Assembly: GCA_014237395.1 (NCBI GenBank) | Contig: JABZFP010000030.1 | Span: 434,001 to 498,000, forward strand | DNA: 64,000 nt | Reading direction: 5' to 3' | Origin: Desulfobacteraceae bacterium | GTDB lineage: Bacteria; Desulfobacterota; Desulfobacteria; Desulfobacterales; UBA5852 | Shown: in pieces, positions 17,904-26,468 of the stretch | Numbering within the stretch: the stretch's first letter is position 1 | How the letters are laid out: each line of letters begins with the position of its first letter | Made by a program: the position numbers and the translations under genes | The notes under the pieces: model-generated | The model's input: the letters and a program-made list of their open reading frames with translations, nothing else | Database searches by the model: none | Told to the model about the DNA's origin: nothing

Positions 17904-19136
17904 ATGAGCAAGAAAGCAATGGTTCTGATCGTTGGGTTGGCTTTGCTGCTGGCCTGCCCGTTGTCCGGCGTGGCCGACGCCAAAAATGTGATCAAGATCG
18001 GTTTGACCATTTCAACCACAGGGAAATACACTTTCGCGTCATCCCAGGGATTCAAGGGGGTGACCATCTGGGCAGACCAGGTCAACGCCGCTGGCGGTCT
18101 CGACTTGGGTGGCGGGAAGGTTCCGGTCGAGTTGGTTTACTACGACGACCGCAGCGACAAGGAGACTGTGGTCAAGCTGTATGAAAAGTTGATTAACGAA
18201 GACAAAGTCGACGTCTGCTTCGCCCCCTTTGGTTCGACCCTGACCGGAGCCGCTGCGGCCATTACCGAGAAATACGGCATAATGCTTGTCATCTGGTCGG
18301 CGGCCTCGGATGCCATCTACCAGCAGGGGTACAAAACCATCGTGTCGGCAACCGAAACGCCTGTGTCCTTGATGCCCAAGCCGGAAGTCGATCACATGAC
18401 CAAACTCGGCATTAAGAAGCTGGCGGTGGTTTACGTCGACGAACCCTTCCCTGCGGGCCTGGCCAAGCATGCAAAGCGTTTGGCCGAAAACAACGGTATC
18501 GAGGTGGTGCGCTACGAAAAGTTTTCCCCGGGTACGAAAGATTTCACCATTTTACTCCAGAAGGTGCGGGCCTCGGGTGCGGACGCCTTCTATGCCTCGG
18601 CTTACATGGACGACCAAAAGATCATGATTCGTCAGATGAAGGAAGCCAACCTGAGTTTCCCTTACACCTACATGGTCTATTCGGGCATGCCACAATGGAG
18701 TGACATCGGGGACGACGGCCTGTACATCTTCGGCCACACCCTGTACCACGAGAGCCTTAATTGGAAGGTCACCGCTGGCATGGACCGCGTCACCTTTGAA
18801 AAAGCCTTCGACAAGGAATTTCCCAAGGCGGAAAACCCGCCGGACTTCCAGACCTCGCTCTCCTACGGTGCGGGCGTTCTGCTAGGCTTATTCATTGAAA
18901 AGGCCAATTCCCTGGATGGTGCAGCCCTCAAGCAGGCGGCTCTCGACCTTTCCGGCAATGTAACGGTCATGACCGGCCCCTACGAGATCGACGAGACGGG
19001 GAACCAGCTACTGATGCCTTTTATCGTCACCCAAGTCCAGAAGAACGGCGACAAACAGAAACTCGTGTTGCTGTACCCGGAAGCAGTGGCCACGGGCGAG
19101 GTGGTTTTTCCGATTCCGGCCTGGAAGGACCGCTGA
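17904..19136 (+). CDS. livK: Liv-type periplasmic substrate-binding protein
   Basis: A 410-residue exported protein with a clear signal peptide (about residues 1-26, ending near GVADA). The mature part begins KNVIKIGLTISTTGKY, the usual start of type I periplasmic binding domains of the LivJ/LivK family, and contains a two-lobe fold. It would determine what the Liv system imports; branched-chain systems also bind amides, urea and ureido compounds, so the ligand is open. AAGGAGGAG precedes the ATG, suggesting high expression relative to the membrane genes. Confidence 0.9.
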   Translation: MSKKAMVLIVGLALLLACPLSGVADAKNVIKIGLTISTTGKYTFASSQGFKGVTIWADQVNAAGGLDLGGGKVPVELVYYDDRSDKETVVKLYEKLINEDKVDVCFAPFGSTLTGAAAAITEKYGIMLVIWSAASDAIYQQGYKTIVSATETPVSLMPKPEVDHMTKLGIKKLAVVYVDEPFPAGLAKHAKRLAENNGIEVVRYEKFSPGTKDFTILLQKVRASGADAFYASAYMDDQKIMIRQMKEANLSFPYTYMVYSGMPQWSDIGDDGLYIFGHTLYHESLNWKVTAGMDRVTFEKAFDKEFPKAENPPDFQTSLSYGAGVLLGLFIEKANSLDGAALKQAALDLSGNVTVMTGPYEIDETGNQLLMPFIVTQVQKNGDKQKLVLLYPEAVATGEVVFPIPAWKDR

Positions 19137-19228
19137 ACGAATAAATTGAAGAAACGGGTGCGCCGGGCCAGCCGGCCCGGTGCACTGGCAACCCTTGCGA
19201 AAACAACCGAAACAGACAGGCGCAACTC

Positions 19229-20611
19229 ATGGACAAACAATCTCGAACCACATATCATCTTGCGGACCTGACCGACAGGATCCGCTTTGAGGAGTTGCCG
19301 GCTGAGGTGGTCGAAAAAGCGCGATTGCTGGTGGCTGACTCCATCGCCTGCATGATCGGCGGCACGCTGCCAGTCCAAGGCCGCAAGATGATCGGCATTT
19401 TCGGTGCCATGGCCGGCGTGCCCGATGTGGGCATCTGCGGCACGACGCACCGGATGCCTCTGCTTAACGCCGTATATGTCAACTCTTACCTGGCCACTAC
19501 CCTCGATTTGGACGACACCTACGACGGTCACCCCGGGTCGACCATTGTACCGGTGGCGCTGAGTTTAGGGCAGATCAACGATATCAGTGGCCGCGCCTTG
19601 ATCGAGGCTGTGGTGACCGGGTACGAAGTCGGTATTCGAGTTGCAAACGGCATCAAACCGACACCTGAGCGCACCAAGCTGGTGCGGGGCATCAATACTT
19701 GGCAGATCTTTTGCGCAGCGGCCGTGGCCGCCAAGCTCGAGGGACTCGACCGTGAGAAGACCGCGCACGCATATGGCCATGCGGCCCTTCACGCCTCGGT
19801 TCCATCGCTTCGCAAATGGGGCTTTATAGATGGTAAGATTCAGTGGCTAAAGAACAATTTCGGCTACACCGCCTACGGTGGGGTCCTGTCGGCCATCTTA
19901 GCCCGTGAGGGTTTTTTAGCCGATACCACCATTTTCGACGGAGAGGACGGGTTCTGGATCATGGCCTCTTCGGACCGTTGCGACTACGATGCCATCCGGG
20001 TTTCGCTGGAACACTACTACACTCTTAAGGTTCATACCAAACCATACCCGGCTTGCCGCCACATCCACCCCACGCTGGATGCGGTTACTGCTATAGCCCG
20101 CGAGAGCCGGCCGTCTCCCAGTAACATCGAATCGGTATTGGTGGAGACCTTCTATGAGGTGGTCGAGGACTACACCTCGATGCCGACTTTGCCTTTTGAT
20201 GTGGTTTTCAGCGCTCCCTATCTGGTGGCTTTGGCATTACACTGCATTGAGCCGGGCCCGGAGTGGCTCGTTCCAGAGCGGATCAGTGACCCGGCGCTAC
20301 TGGCAACCGCAGGTAAAGTGTCCTTTGCCGAATGGGAAGAGGCAAGCCGACTCTACCCCCAAGTGGAAAGAGAGCTAATGTCTAAAGTAACGGTGATTGA
20401 GAAGTCAGGTCAACGGCACCATCGGACAGTCCGGATACCTAAGGGCGATCCGCGCAACCCAATGACGATGGACGAGATTGCCGACAAGTTTGACGCACTT
20501 ACTGGTCCGGTAATCGGTCTTGCCAAGGCAGACCGTCTTTTCCGTCTAATTACTGAAGACCTTGATTCGCTTGAGCACATTGGGGAGTTAGCCGCCCTCA
20601 CAACACTCTGA
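19229..20611 (+). CDS. MmgE/PrpD-family protein
   Basis: A 460-residue protein of the 2-methylcitrate dehydratase/cis-aconitate decarboxylase superfamily. Family features include VEKARLLVADSIACMIGG, TLDLDDTYDGHPGSTIVPVAL (catalytic region), the KWGFIDGKIQWLKNNFG segment and KPYPACRHIHPTLDA. No prpC, prpB or acn gene is nearby, so propionate use is unlikely; PrpD-like proteins of this type also occur with amidohydrolases in catabolism of imported acids. It ends the operon, 92 nt after livK. A weak ribosome site precedes the ATG. Confidence 0.8.
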   Translation: MDKQSRTTYHLADLTDRIRFEELPAEVVEKARLLVADSIACMIGGTLPVQGRKMIGIFGAMAGVPDVGICGTTHRMPLLNAVYVNSYLATTLDLDDTYDGHPGSTIVPVALSLGQINDISGRALIEAVVTGYEVGIRVANGIKPTPERTKLVRGINTWQIFCAAAVAAKLEGLDREKTAHAYGHAALHASVPSLRKWGFIDGKIQWLKNNFGYTAYGGVLSAILAREGFLADTTIFDGEDGFWIMASSDRCDYDAIRVSLEHYYTLKVHTKPYPACRHIHPTLDAVTAIARESRPSPSNIESVLVETFYEVVEDYTSMPTLPFDVVFSAPYLVALALHCIEPGPEWLVPERISDPALLATAGKVSFAEWEEASRLYPQVERELMSKVTVIEKSGQRHHRTVRIPKGDPRNPMTMDEIADKFDALTGPVIGLAKADRLFRLITEDLDSLEHIGELAALTTL

Positions 20612-20912
20612 TTCGGTAGATTTCTGGTAAATGCCGCCAAAAACCAAGCCCAATTAAAGAAGAAATGTAAAAGATAGCTTTGTACTATCTGGGTAAGGAC
20701 GCTAACATTAGAAATATTATTCATCACCATCAAAATTCCAAAAAAGGTCTCAGGACATAATCGTCGCAATGATTGATTACGCCTGGGTCATCCTCAAATC
20801 GTACAAACGTTCACAAAGATTTATTTCCATGCCGTTGGAAAAAAACCGGGTGGACATCAGGTAAGGGATTGCTTGAATTAGAAAAGCGGCCAACCTATCC
20901 AAATGATTTCGC
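20612..20912. other. Intergenic junction between catabolic block and satellite-like block
   Basis: About 300 bp with no gene recognised, AT-rich, immediately before the integrase remnant. It is probably the joint between two inserted segments. Confidence 0.4.
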
Positions 20913-21154
20913 CCACTTCATAGGTTGTGGCATCAATTCGCCTCAATGTTAGCGTCATCTGGCCAGGTGGATTTGTACACCCTTCAGAAGCTACTCACCC
21001 TTAAGATCTTCGCATGACGCAACGCTACAGCCATCTTAGGGATGAAACTTTAAAGCGCGCATCGGGTTTAGCAGGAACTCTTATTGGCAAGGCCGTTGCA
21101 GACAATAATGATGAAAATATTGTAAAAATGGGGATGAAAAAGAATGAAGGGTGA
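20913..21154 (+). pseudogene. C-terminal remnant of a tyrosine integrase
   Basis: Two frames joined by a frameshift near 21005-21014. The first encodes a stretch like ASMLASSGQVDLYTLQKLLT and the second continues MTQRYSHLRDETLKRASG and LAGTLIGKAV, ending at 21154. It closely follows the C-terminus of the intact integrase at 9519-10697 (for example MRYAHLRDQTLKDASG). The catalytic HGLRH box has become HRLWH, so the active-site Arg is lost, and the N-terminal three quarters are missing. It marks the end of an older, related element. Confidence 0.8.
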
Positions 21155-21758
21155 AAAAGGGCAGCCTCAAAGCAATTCTAAAGAAATGAAAATTACTATT
21201 AACCGAGGAATCTTGGAATATGTGTTTTTAAAGTCTTGGATGTATCAAAACGATATATTAAAAGCTCCTATTAATTTCAATCTGGACATGGAAACTGCGG
21301 AAAAAATAATTTACGCGCTTTCAATCATGTTTCAAGATAAAACTACGGGCAAAGAGTTTGAATATACAAAAGGCTTTATAGAATCAGGCTTTTTTGAAAT
21401 TGCAGACAACGAAATTGACAAAATACTATCAGCGATTGAGAACGATGTCGGCATTAGCAATAGTAGTGTAGAGGAAAAGAAAAAAGCCGCAATCGCGAGA
21501 TTCAATAATTCTGAAGCGAATGAATTTGAAGCGATAAAAATAAATTTTCTTAATAATGATTATCTTTACCAAAGTAAAAAGGGTCCAGTGACCAACAAAG
21601 GAGAATCAAATTTCCACCGTGACTTTAGATATAAGCTGTTAAAAAAGATTACCACAGATCAACTTGGTGAGGATTTTGAATCTATAAAAAAAACAGATTT
21701 TCGGAAAGCATATGATAATTTTCTTTTTATAAAAAGAAAGAATGATCGAAAAACATAA
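21144..21758 (+). CDS. Hypothetical protein, 204 residues
   Basis: Not recognised. A charged, soluble, lysine-rich protein with an AT-rich gene. The central part (NLDMETAEKIIYALSIMFQD, then about 60 residues of helices) looks helical. Its start overlaps the end of the integrase remnant by 11 bp, so it was the gene next to the integrase in the ancestral element, perhaps translationally coupled to it. It may be an element regulator, but nothing in the sequence shows this. Confidence 0.55.
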   Translation: MKGEKGQPQSNSKEMKITINRGILEYVFLKSWMYQNDILKAPINFNLDMETAEKIIYALSIMFQDKTTGKEFEYTKGFIESGFFEIADNEIDKILSAIENDVGISNSSVEEKKKAAIARFNNSEANEFEAIKINFLNNDYLYQSKKGPVTNKGESNFHRDFRYKLLKKITTDQLGEDFESIKKTDFRKAYDNFLFIKRKNDRKT

Positions 21759-22138
21759 AACCAAAAAACGTTTCCTTCTCTGAGAATAAATTGCCGCTTG
21801 TGACCCCGAAGCAACTCACAGATATGTTTTTTGGGTAACAGTTCAACTACTTCCAACTCTCCCATCGATAGCTCAATCCCATTAAGATATATCCTAAACA
21901 ACCATTCATCTATACATCAATTTTCCTATATGATTATAGGATCTTATTTTCTTTTTCGCTGTTTATGGTTTCATGCTTCTATAGTTATTCTTGCCAGTAT
22001 CTTATAGCCCTCATCCCTTTGTTTACCTGATTATTTCCTTCATATTTTTTTTTGAAGCAATGGCTTAATTGCAATACCCAACGATCGGAGTAAGCTGGTA
22101 GAAATTAAACTATAGAATATCACAAGGAAGGAAACTGA
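21759..22138. other. AT-rich gap before the Xis-like gene
   Basis: 380 bp containing a small inverted repeat (CCTATA-tgat-TATAGG, around 21,925-21,945) and AT-rich DNA, likely the control region for the replication genes downstream. A minus-strand frame (21,659-21,901) that overlaps the 204-residue gene was not accepted. Confidence 0.4.
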
Positions 22139-22330
22139 ATGGACAGCTTAAATCGCCTGCTGAATGAAAAAGAAGTCGCTGAATATCTTGGGATTGGCGT
22201 TCAAACGCTTAGAAACTGGAGATACCTGCGTCGCGGTCCAGTATATTATAAACTTGGATCCAGAGTTTCATACAGCGAGAAGGATATTATTGATTACATA
22301 AATCATAATCGGATTATCCCAAAGGGGTAA
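22139..22330 (+). CDS. AlpA/excisionase-type HTH protein
   Basis: A 63-residue MerR-like winged HTH protein. It has the typical order LLNEKEVAEYLGIGVQTLRN, WRYLRRGPVYYKLGSRVSYS, then KDIIDYIN. Such proteins act as excisionases or as activators (AlpA) of integrase and replication genes of phages and satellites. A strong AAGGAAGG site precedes the ATG. It opens the replication block. Confidence 0.8.
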   Translation: MDSLNRLLNEKEVAEYLGIGVQTLRNWRYLRRGPVYYKLGSRVSYSEKDIIDYINHNRIIPKG

Positions 22331-22335
22331 TAAAC

Positions 22336-22539
22336 GTGTTCAAACCGAATCGAAAATTCAGACGCGATTATCATCGCATCTTCCAGAAGGATCCGATTGC
22401 CGCCAATATGCTCCTCCTGTTGGCAGAATTGGCCGACGAGAAAGGCCAGGTTGCCACCACCGATGAAGAGCTTGCAGTCCTGATGGCTGCCCGGTTCAAC
22501 GATCCCGAGGAATATGCCTTTGGGAGGGCCACCGAATGA
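22336..22539 (+). CDS. Small hypothetical protein of the replication block
   Basis: 67 residues starting at GTG with AAAGGGG upstream. The segment ANMLLLLAELADEKGQVATT is helical; no domain is recognised with certainty. Its stop overlaps the start of the following gene (ATGA), so it is translated together with it. Similar short proteins are common before phage replication genes. Confidence 0.6.
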   Translation: MFKPNRKFRRDYHRIFQKDPIAANMLLLLAELADEKGQVATTDEELAVLMAARFNDPEEYAFGRATE

Positions 22540-23360
22540 CTGAAACCTGCATTCCCAATGGCGCTGTCCTAATGTCCCGCAACATTTTTCAATCCAGCAT
22601 ATGGTTCAAAGAGCCCTTATATATCAAATGTTTTCTTTGGATCATCGGCAAAGCGAACCACAAAGACCGCGTATCCAACGGCAGGCTATATAAGCGCGGA
22701 GAACTCTGCACGACTTACGATGAGATCATCAATGCTAACTATTACATCTACAACCGGAAGGTCATTTATCCGACAATCAAACAGGTCCGGAATCTCATAT
22801 CCTGGTTGGAATCCGAAGGCATGATTCAAGTGAACCCAATAAAATCAGGACTTGGCAGAACAGGGGCACACACAGGGGCACACACCGGGGCATACATTGG
22901 GATAAAAATTGTAGTTGTAAATTATGATACTTACCAAGCCATGGAAAATTACCGGGGCAGACACCGGGACGGCAACATTTCTGAACTGGGGCAATATAAC
23001 AAGAATGATAACAAGAATGTAAAAGATTACCCCGCTGAAATATCTATTCTCCGAGCCCGTTATTCAGACCAATCTCTCATCGATAGATGCCTTCAGGCAA
23101 TCGCCAGCACTCGCAAGAGCGACAAGGTTTCCAACAGTGTTATCCACCGGCTATTTGAATCCTGGGACAAACATCCGGTCGAACAAGTTGAAACTGGGAT
23201 CTGGATCTATCTCGATAAAAATTATGCCGCTCATGGCAAGGATGAGAAATACCTGACCGGGATCATCCGCCGACAGGCAGACCGCAGCGGCCACTTACAG
23301 CCCTCTATCGAATCAACCGGATCAGCGCTATTGGACGCCTATCATGCAAACGCCAACTGA
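22536..23360 (+). CDS. Phage-type replication initiation/organiser-like protein
   Basis: A 274-residue protein. The N-terminal half looks like a winged-helix DNA-binding region of phage replication proteins (SSIWFKEPLYIKCFLWIIGK, then TIKQVRNLISWLESEGMIQV). Around residues 110-122 a short GAHTGAHTGAYIG repeat links it to a C-terminal helical region. It precedes and overlaps the primase-helicase gene by 17 bp, fitting a role in origin recognition or helicase loading. The assignment is by context and partial pattern. Confidence 0.55.
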   Translation: MTETCIPNGAVLMSRNIFQSSIWFKEPLYIKCFLWIIGKANHKDRVSNGRLYKRGELCTTYDEIINANYYIYNRKVIYPTIKQVRNLISWLESEGMIQVNPIKSGLGRTGAHTGAHTGAYIGIKIVVVNYDTYQAMENYRGRHRDGNISELGQYNKNDNKNVKDYPAEISILRARYSDQSLIDRCLQAIASTRKSDKVSNSVIHRLFESWDKHPVEQVETGIWIYLDKNYAAHGKDEKYLTGIIRRQADRSGHLQPSIESTGSALLDAYHANAN

Positions 23361-25077
23361 TTACATAGCCTCTAAAGGTTTCGAGTACAGGCCGCAATCC
23401 GGGCAGCTTGTCCTCAAATCGTGCCCGTTCTGCCAGGATGAAAAATGGCATTTCTATATCAGCCCGAATGAAGGCGGCCCTTGGTACTGTCACAAATGCG
23501 GTGAGCGGGGAAACCTCTATTCCCTCAAGAAATACCTCGGTGACATTCAAGAACCCATACAGCAGGCATACAAAAAAACTCAGACCCAAAAGCCCACCCC
23601 CAACATGGATGACAGATATCACCAGGCGCTCCTTAAAGATCAGGAAGGGCTCGACTATCTCAAGGGCCGTGGCATTAACGTCGAATCTATCGAGCGTTTC
23701 AAGTTGGGAATCCTCCAGAAGAACGGAACCAAATGGCTCTCGATCCCTCATTACCGCGGCGATGATCTTGCCAATATCAAATTCAGGTCCCTGCCACCGG
23801 CCGCAAAGACCTTTCGCCGGATTCCCGATTGTGCGTCGATCATGTTCAACCTGAACAGCATCAAAGGTCACAAGGAGGTCTATCTCACAGAAGGCGAACT
23901 CGATGCCATCACCCTCAGTCAGGCCGGTATTGAGAACGCGATCAGCGCGACCACTGGCGCCGGCAGCTTCGATCCGGAATGGATCGATCAACTTAAACGG
24001 TTCGAAAAGATTTATATCGTCTATGACGGCGACGAAGCCGGCCAGAAGGGGGCCCGGGCAGTGGCCAAACGACTTGGGTTCAATCGCTGTTTTAATGTCG
24101 GGCTACCTGATGGACAGGACCCAAATGACTTCTTTCAGGAAAACGACATCTTTGCCTTTCAGCAAATCGTCAACCAGGCGCAGCGATTTAGCCTCCCCGG
24201 GGTCATTTCCACTCAGGCAGCCATAGACCGCCTCAAGAGGGAAAGCGCACAGGGGGAAGCCGCGGGACTCCTCACGCCATGGGATAACGTCAACACCTTA
24301 GTGAGGGGTTTCAAGCCTGGGGATCTGATCGTACTCAGCGCACCCCCAAAGACCGGAAAAACCACATGGGCTCTGAACATCTGCAGTGCATTCGCAAAGG
24401 TAGGAACGGCCTCCCTCTTCTATTGTCTCGAAATGAGGCCGGAGCGGCTTATTAAGAAACACATCCAAAGCGAGTTTCGGAAGGAGGTTTTGGAGGCTGA
24501 TGATATTGATCGAGCATCAATTCAATTCTCAGGGTTGCCGCTCTATCTGGCGCATGCTTTCAAGAAACAGAAGCTCGATGACATTCTCAACCTCATTAGA
24601 AACGCTATTCAACGATACGATTTGCAGTTCGTGGTTTTCGACAACCTGCATTTCCTGATTCGGTCCGTCAACAACGTCAATGAGGAGCTTGGCCAGGCGG
24701 TACAGGGTTTCAAACTACTGGCCGAGGAAATGGAGATCCCCATCATGGCCATAGCCCAACCTCGCAAACGGGACATGGGCGGCCGAGATGAGGTCATGCG
24801 CGCCGATGACATCAAGTATTCAAATGCTGTCCATGCCGACTGTGACCAGATGATCATCCTTCACCGGAAGCGGATCGCCAGCAGGGCGGCGGAGGTTGAC
24901 CGGGAAACCTTCACGGCCAAGACAGAAGCGCTCGATCCGGGAACCCTCGTTCGGGTCGAGGCCCACCGGTACGGCTCAGGAGGGGAGGCAATGCTGTATT
25001 TCCATGGCGAGTATTCCCGATTTGATTTGATCGAGAAAAAAGAGCCTGAGACCCACTGGACCGAGGCATATCAGTGA
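23344..25077 (+). CDS. Bifunctional primase-helicase (zinc finger, TOPRIM, DnaB-like)
   Basis: A 577-residue protein with three parts. A CHC2-type zinc finger lies at about 24-60 (CPFC and CHKC pairs). A TOPRIM primase domain lies at about 175-250 (VYLTEGELDAITLSQAG and IYIVYDGDEAGQKGA). A DnaB/gp4-like helicase domain follows from about 310 (Walker A SAPPKTGKTT, Walker B LQFVVFDNLHFL, and the IMAIAQPRKRD loop). This is the T7 gp4-like architecture used by phages and satellites to prime and unwind their own DNA. All key motifs are intact. Confidence 0.9.
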   Translation: MQTPTDYIASKGFEYRPQSGQLVLKSCPFCQDEKWHFYISPNEGGPWYCHKCGERGNLYSLKKYLGDIQEPIQQAYKKTQTQKPTPNMDDRYHQALLKDQEGLDYLKGRGINVESIERFKLGILQKNGTKWLSIPHYRGDDLANIKFRSLPPAAKTFRRIPDCASIMFNLNSIKGHKEVYLTEGELDAITLSQAGIENAISATTGAGSFDPEWIDQLKRFEKIYIVYDGDEAGQKGARAVAKRLGFNRCFNVGLPDGQDPNDFFQENDIFAFQQIVNQAQRFSLPGVISTQAAIDRLKRESAQGEAAGLLTPWDNVNTLVRGFKPGDLIVLSAPPKTGKTTWALNICSAFAKVGTASLFYCLEMRPERLIKKHIQSEFRKEVLEADDIDRASIQFSGLPLYLAHAFKKQKLDDILNLIRNAIQRYDLQFVVFDNLHFLIRSVNNVNEELGQAVQGFKLLAEEMEIPIMAIAQPRKRDMGGRDEVMRADDIKYSNAVHADCDQMIILHRKRIASRAAEVDRETFTAKTEALDPGTLVRVEAHRYGSGGEAMLYFHGEYSRFDLIEKKEPETHWTEAYQ

Positions 25078-25316
25078 CACCTCATTACGAGAGATCGGAG
25101 GGATTGGTGGAAAATAAATCATATGCATGCGCCTTAATTGAAGTTGACCAGGATAGCGGGTTTATTCGGGCAATTCGAATATGCGCCGCATCGGATCGTG
25201 AAGCGGCTGTCGTCAAGGATGCGCTTGCCCGAATCGCAGCACCGCGCCATTGGCAATGGCTTCAAAGGTTATTGGTCGACAACGGTTATAGGAGCCAAGA
25301 AAGGTTGGTGTCATGA
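25074..25316 (+). CDS. Small hypothetical protein, 80 residues
   Basis: Not recognised. Starts with GTG that overlaps the primase stop by 4 bp, and its own stop overlaps the next ATG by 4 bp, so it sits in a tightly coupled block. It has a small mixed alpha/beta look (SYACALIEVDQDSGFIRAIR). Confidence 0.5.
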   Translation: MTPHYERSEGLVENKSYACALIEVDQDSGFIRAIRICAASDREAAVVKDALARIAAPRHWQWLQRLLVDNGYRSQERLVS

Positions 25317-25912
25317 AAAAAATAAAAAAAATCGATTGGGAAGCCATTAAGCGCGAATACCGTGCAGGGCAATTATCTATCTGTGAGATAGCGCGGCAGT
25401 TTGGATGCTCCGACACTGCCGTCCGTAAGCACGCCAAAAAGTTCGGTTGGAAGCGCGATCTAACGGTAAAGGTTCGTGAACGGGTTCGCGATAAGCTGGT
25501 TCGGGGGGAGGTTCGGGACCCCACACGCGCGCGCGAAGATGCACAACAGCCCGACCAACAGACCGACGCGGAGATTGTTGAGGCCATGGCCACTCGAGGG
25601 GCCGAGGTTAGGCTGCTCCATCGCCGGGATGTGCGTGCAGCGCTGGAAATGGTGCGCATTCTTTTAGCTCAACTTGCGCAGTGCGCGGGTTCGCGAACCG
25701 AGATCGAGGAGGAAATCAGGAAGGAGACCCAAGGTGATCGCAACCCCAAGCGCCGCAACGCGATGCTGAAGGCGGTTTCCATCTCGACCCATGCCGGTGT
25801 TTTGCGCGACTTGTCGACAGCCTTAAAATACCTGATCCCCCTGGAGCGCCAAGCACATGACCTGGATGATGAAGGCGCCGTTGCTGACCGGATAATGGTG
25901 ATATTGGACTAA
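25313..25912 (+). CDS. Small-terminase-like HTH protein
   Basis: A 199-residue protein. Residues 8-50 form an HTH typical of prophage small-terminase-like proteins (DWEAIKREYRAGQLSICEIA, then RQFGCSDTAVRKHAKKFGWK). The C-terminal part has a conserved-looking helical end (LRDLSTALKYLIPLERQAHD). Small terminases recognise the packaging site of phage DNA. No large terminase is present, which in phage satellites is normal because the helper supplies it. An alternative is a transcription regulator. Identification is from pattern memory and should be held as moderate. Confidence 0.55.
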   Translation: MKKIKKIDWEAIKREYRAGQLSICEIARQFGCSDTAVRKHAKKFGWKRDLTVKVRERVRDKLVRGEVRDPTRAREDAQQPDQQTDAEIVEAMATRGAEVRLLHRRDVRAALEMVRILLAQLAQCAGSRTEIEEEIRKETQGDRNPKRRNAMLKAVSISTHAGVLRDLSTALKYLIPLERQAHDLDDEGAVADRIMVILD

Positions 25913-26010
25913 CCGGTTCTCTATAAAGCTCAAGTAGTCCGTCCGTGTGACCGGATCTGTCACACCTCAGCGCTATTGTAGCCTCCAAATCACGACAGGG
26001 AGGAGGCCCT

Positions 26011-26202
26011 ATGAATAAACGATTTCTTGAAAGAGTTGAACGCAGTGAGGTTGAACCGGAATATGCCGCTGTAACGCTACGGCTCCTGCGCGGGGAACTA
26101 TGGTCAGTCAAAATTGGGTTACATGAGAGCCCTGATGACCACGAATTGGCTAATTTGCGGGATCGGCTCCAGAGGGCTATCGAAGGGATGGACGAGCTTT
26201 AG
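26011..26202 (+). CDS. Small hypothetical protein, 63 residues
   Basis: Not recognised. A charged helical peptide (ESPDDHELANLRDRLQRAIE) with a strong GGGAGGAGG ribosome site, last plus-strand gene of the satellite-like module. Confidence 0.5.
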   Translation: MNKRFLERVERSEVEPEYAAVTLRLLRGELWSVKIGLHESPDDHELANLRDRLQRAIEGMDEL

Positions 26203-26356
26203 ATAAAATTTGCAGCAGTATCGCACTGAATGGATATCACAAAATTTTTAAATCGGTGACTAGTTGGAGCTATGTGGATGATCCGCAGGACAGCCATTGT
26301 ACGCCTTAATAGCAGGTACCTGTAATCGGGCGAGGGAAGTGATTAGAAATGGTTAT

Positions 26357-26421
26357 GTGTAACGTTTGAGCTAAGGCGCGCGCGATTTTTAGCGCGTAGA
26401 TTCTCAAGCGATTTGTTAGGC
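26357..26421 (-). repeat. attC-like recombination site (integron cassette type)
   Basis: Read on the minus strand the 65-bp segment begins GCCTAAC, a perfect fit to the RYYYAAC attC end, continues AAATCGCTTGAG, has a GC-rich imperfect inverted centre, then CTCAAACG and ends GTTACAC, close to GTTRRRY. The inner arms CTTGAG and CTCAA pair. Its length is within the usual attC range. It lies 47 bp after the stop of the minus-strand membrane-protein gene, the normal place for attC in a gene cassette. No integron integrase is in the window. Confidence 0.5.
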
Positions 26422-26468
26422 GAAAAGCCACCCCAATTTTTGCGATTCACATTATCCTTTTAATTAAG

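Larger units (their letters stand above)
20913..26202 (+). mobile_element. Phage-satellite-like (PICI-like) module with dead integrase
   Basis: A run of plus-strand genes in the order integrase remnant, unknown protein, AlpA/Xis-like HTH, unknown protein, replication protein, primase-helicase, small unknown protein, small-terminase-like protein and a small unknown protein. Int, AlpA, primase/replication and a small terminase without capsid or large terminase genes is the gene content of phage-inducible islands. The module name is inference from gene order; no capsid, tail or large terminase gene is seen. Confidence 0.55.

Noticed and set aside
21659..21901. Minus-strand 80-residue frame overlapping the 204-residue protein
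   Set aside because: Starts with TTG, overlaps the end of a better gene and lacks a ribosome site.
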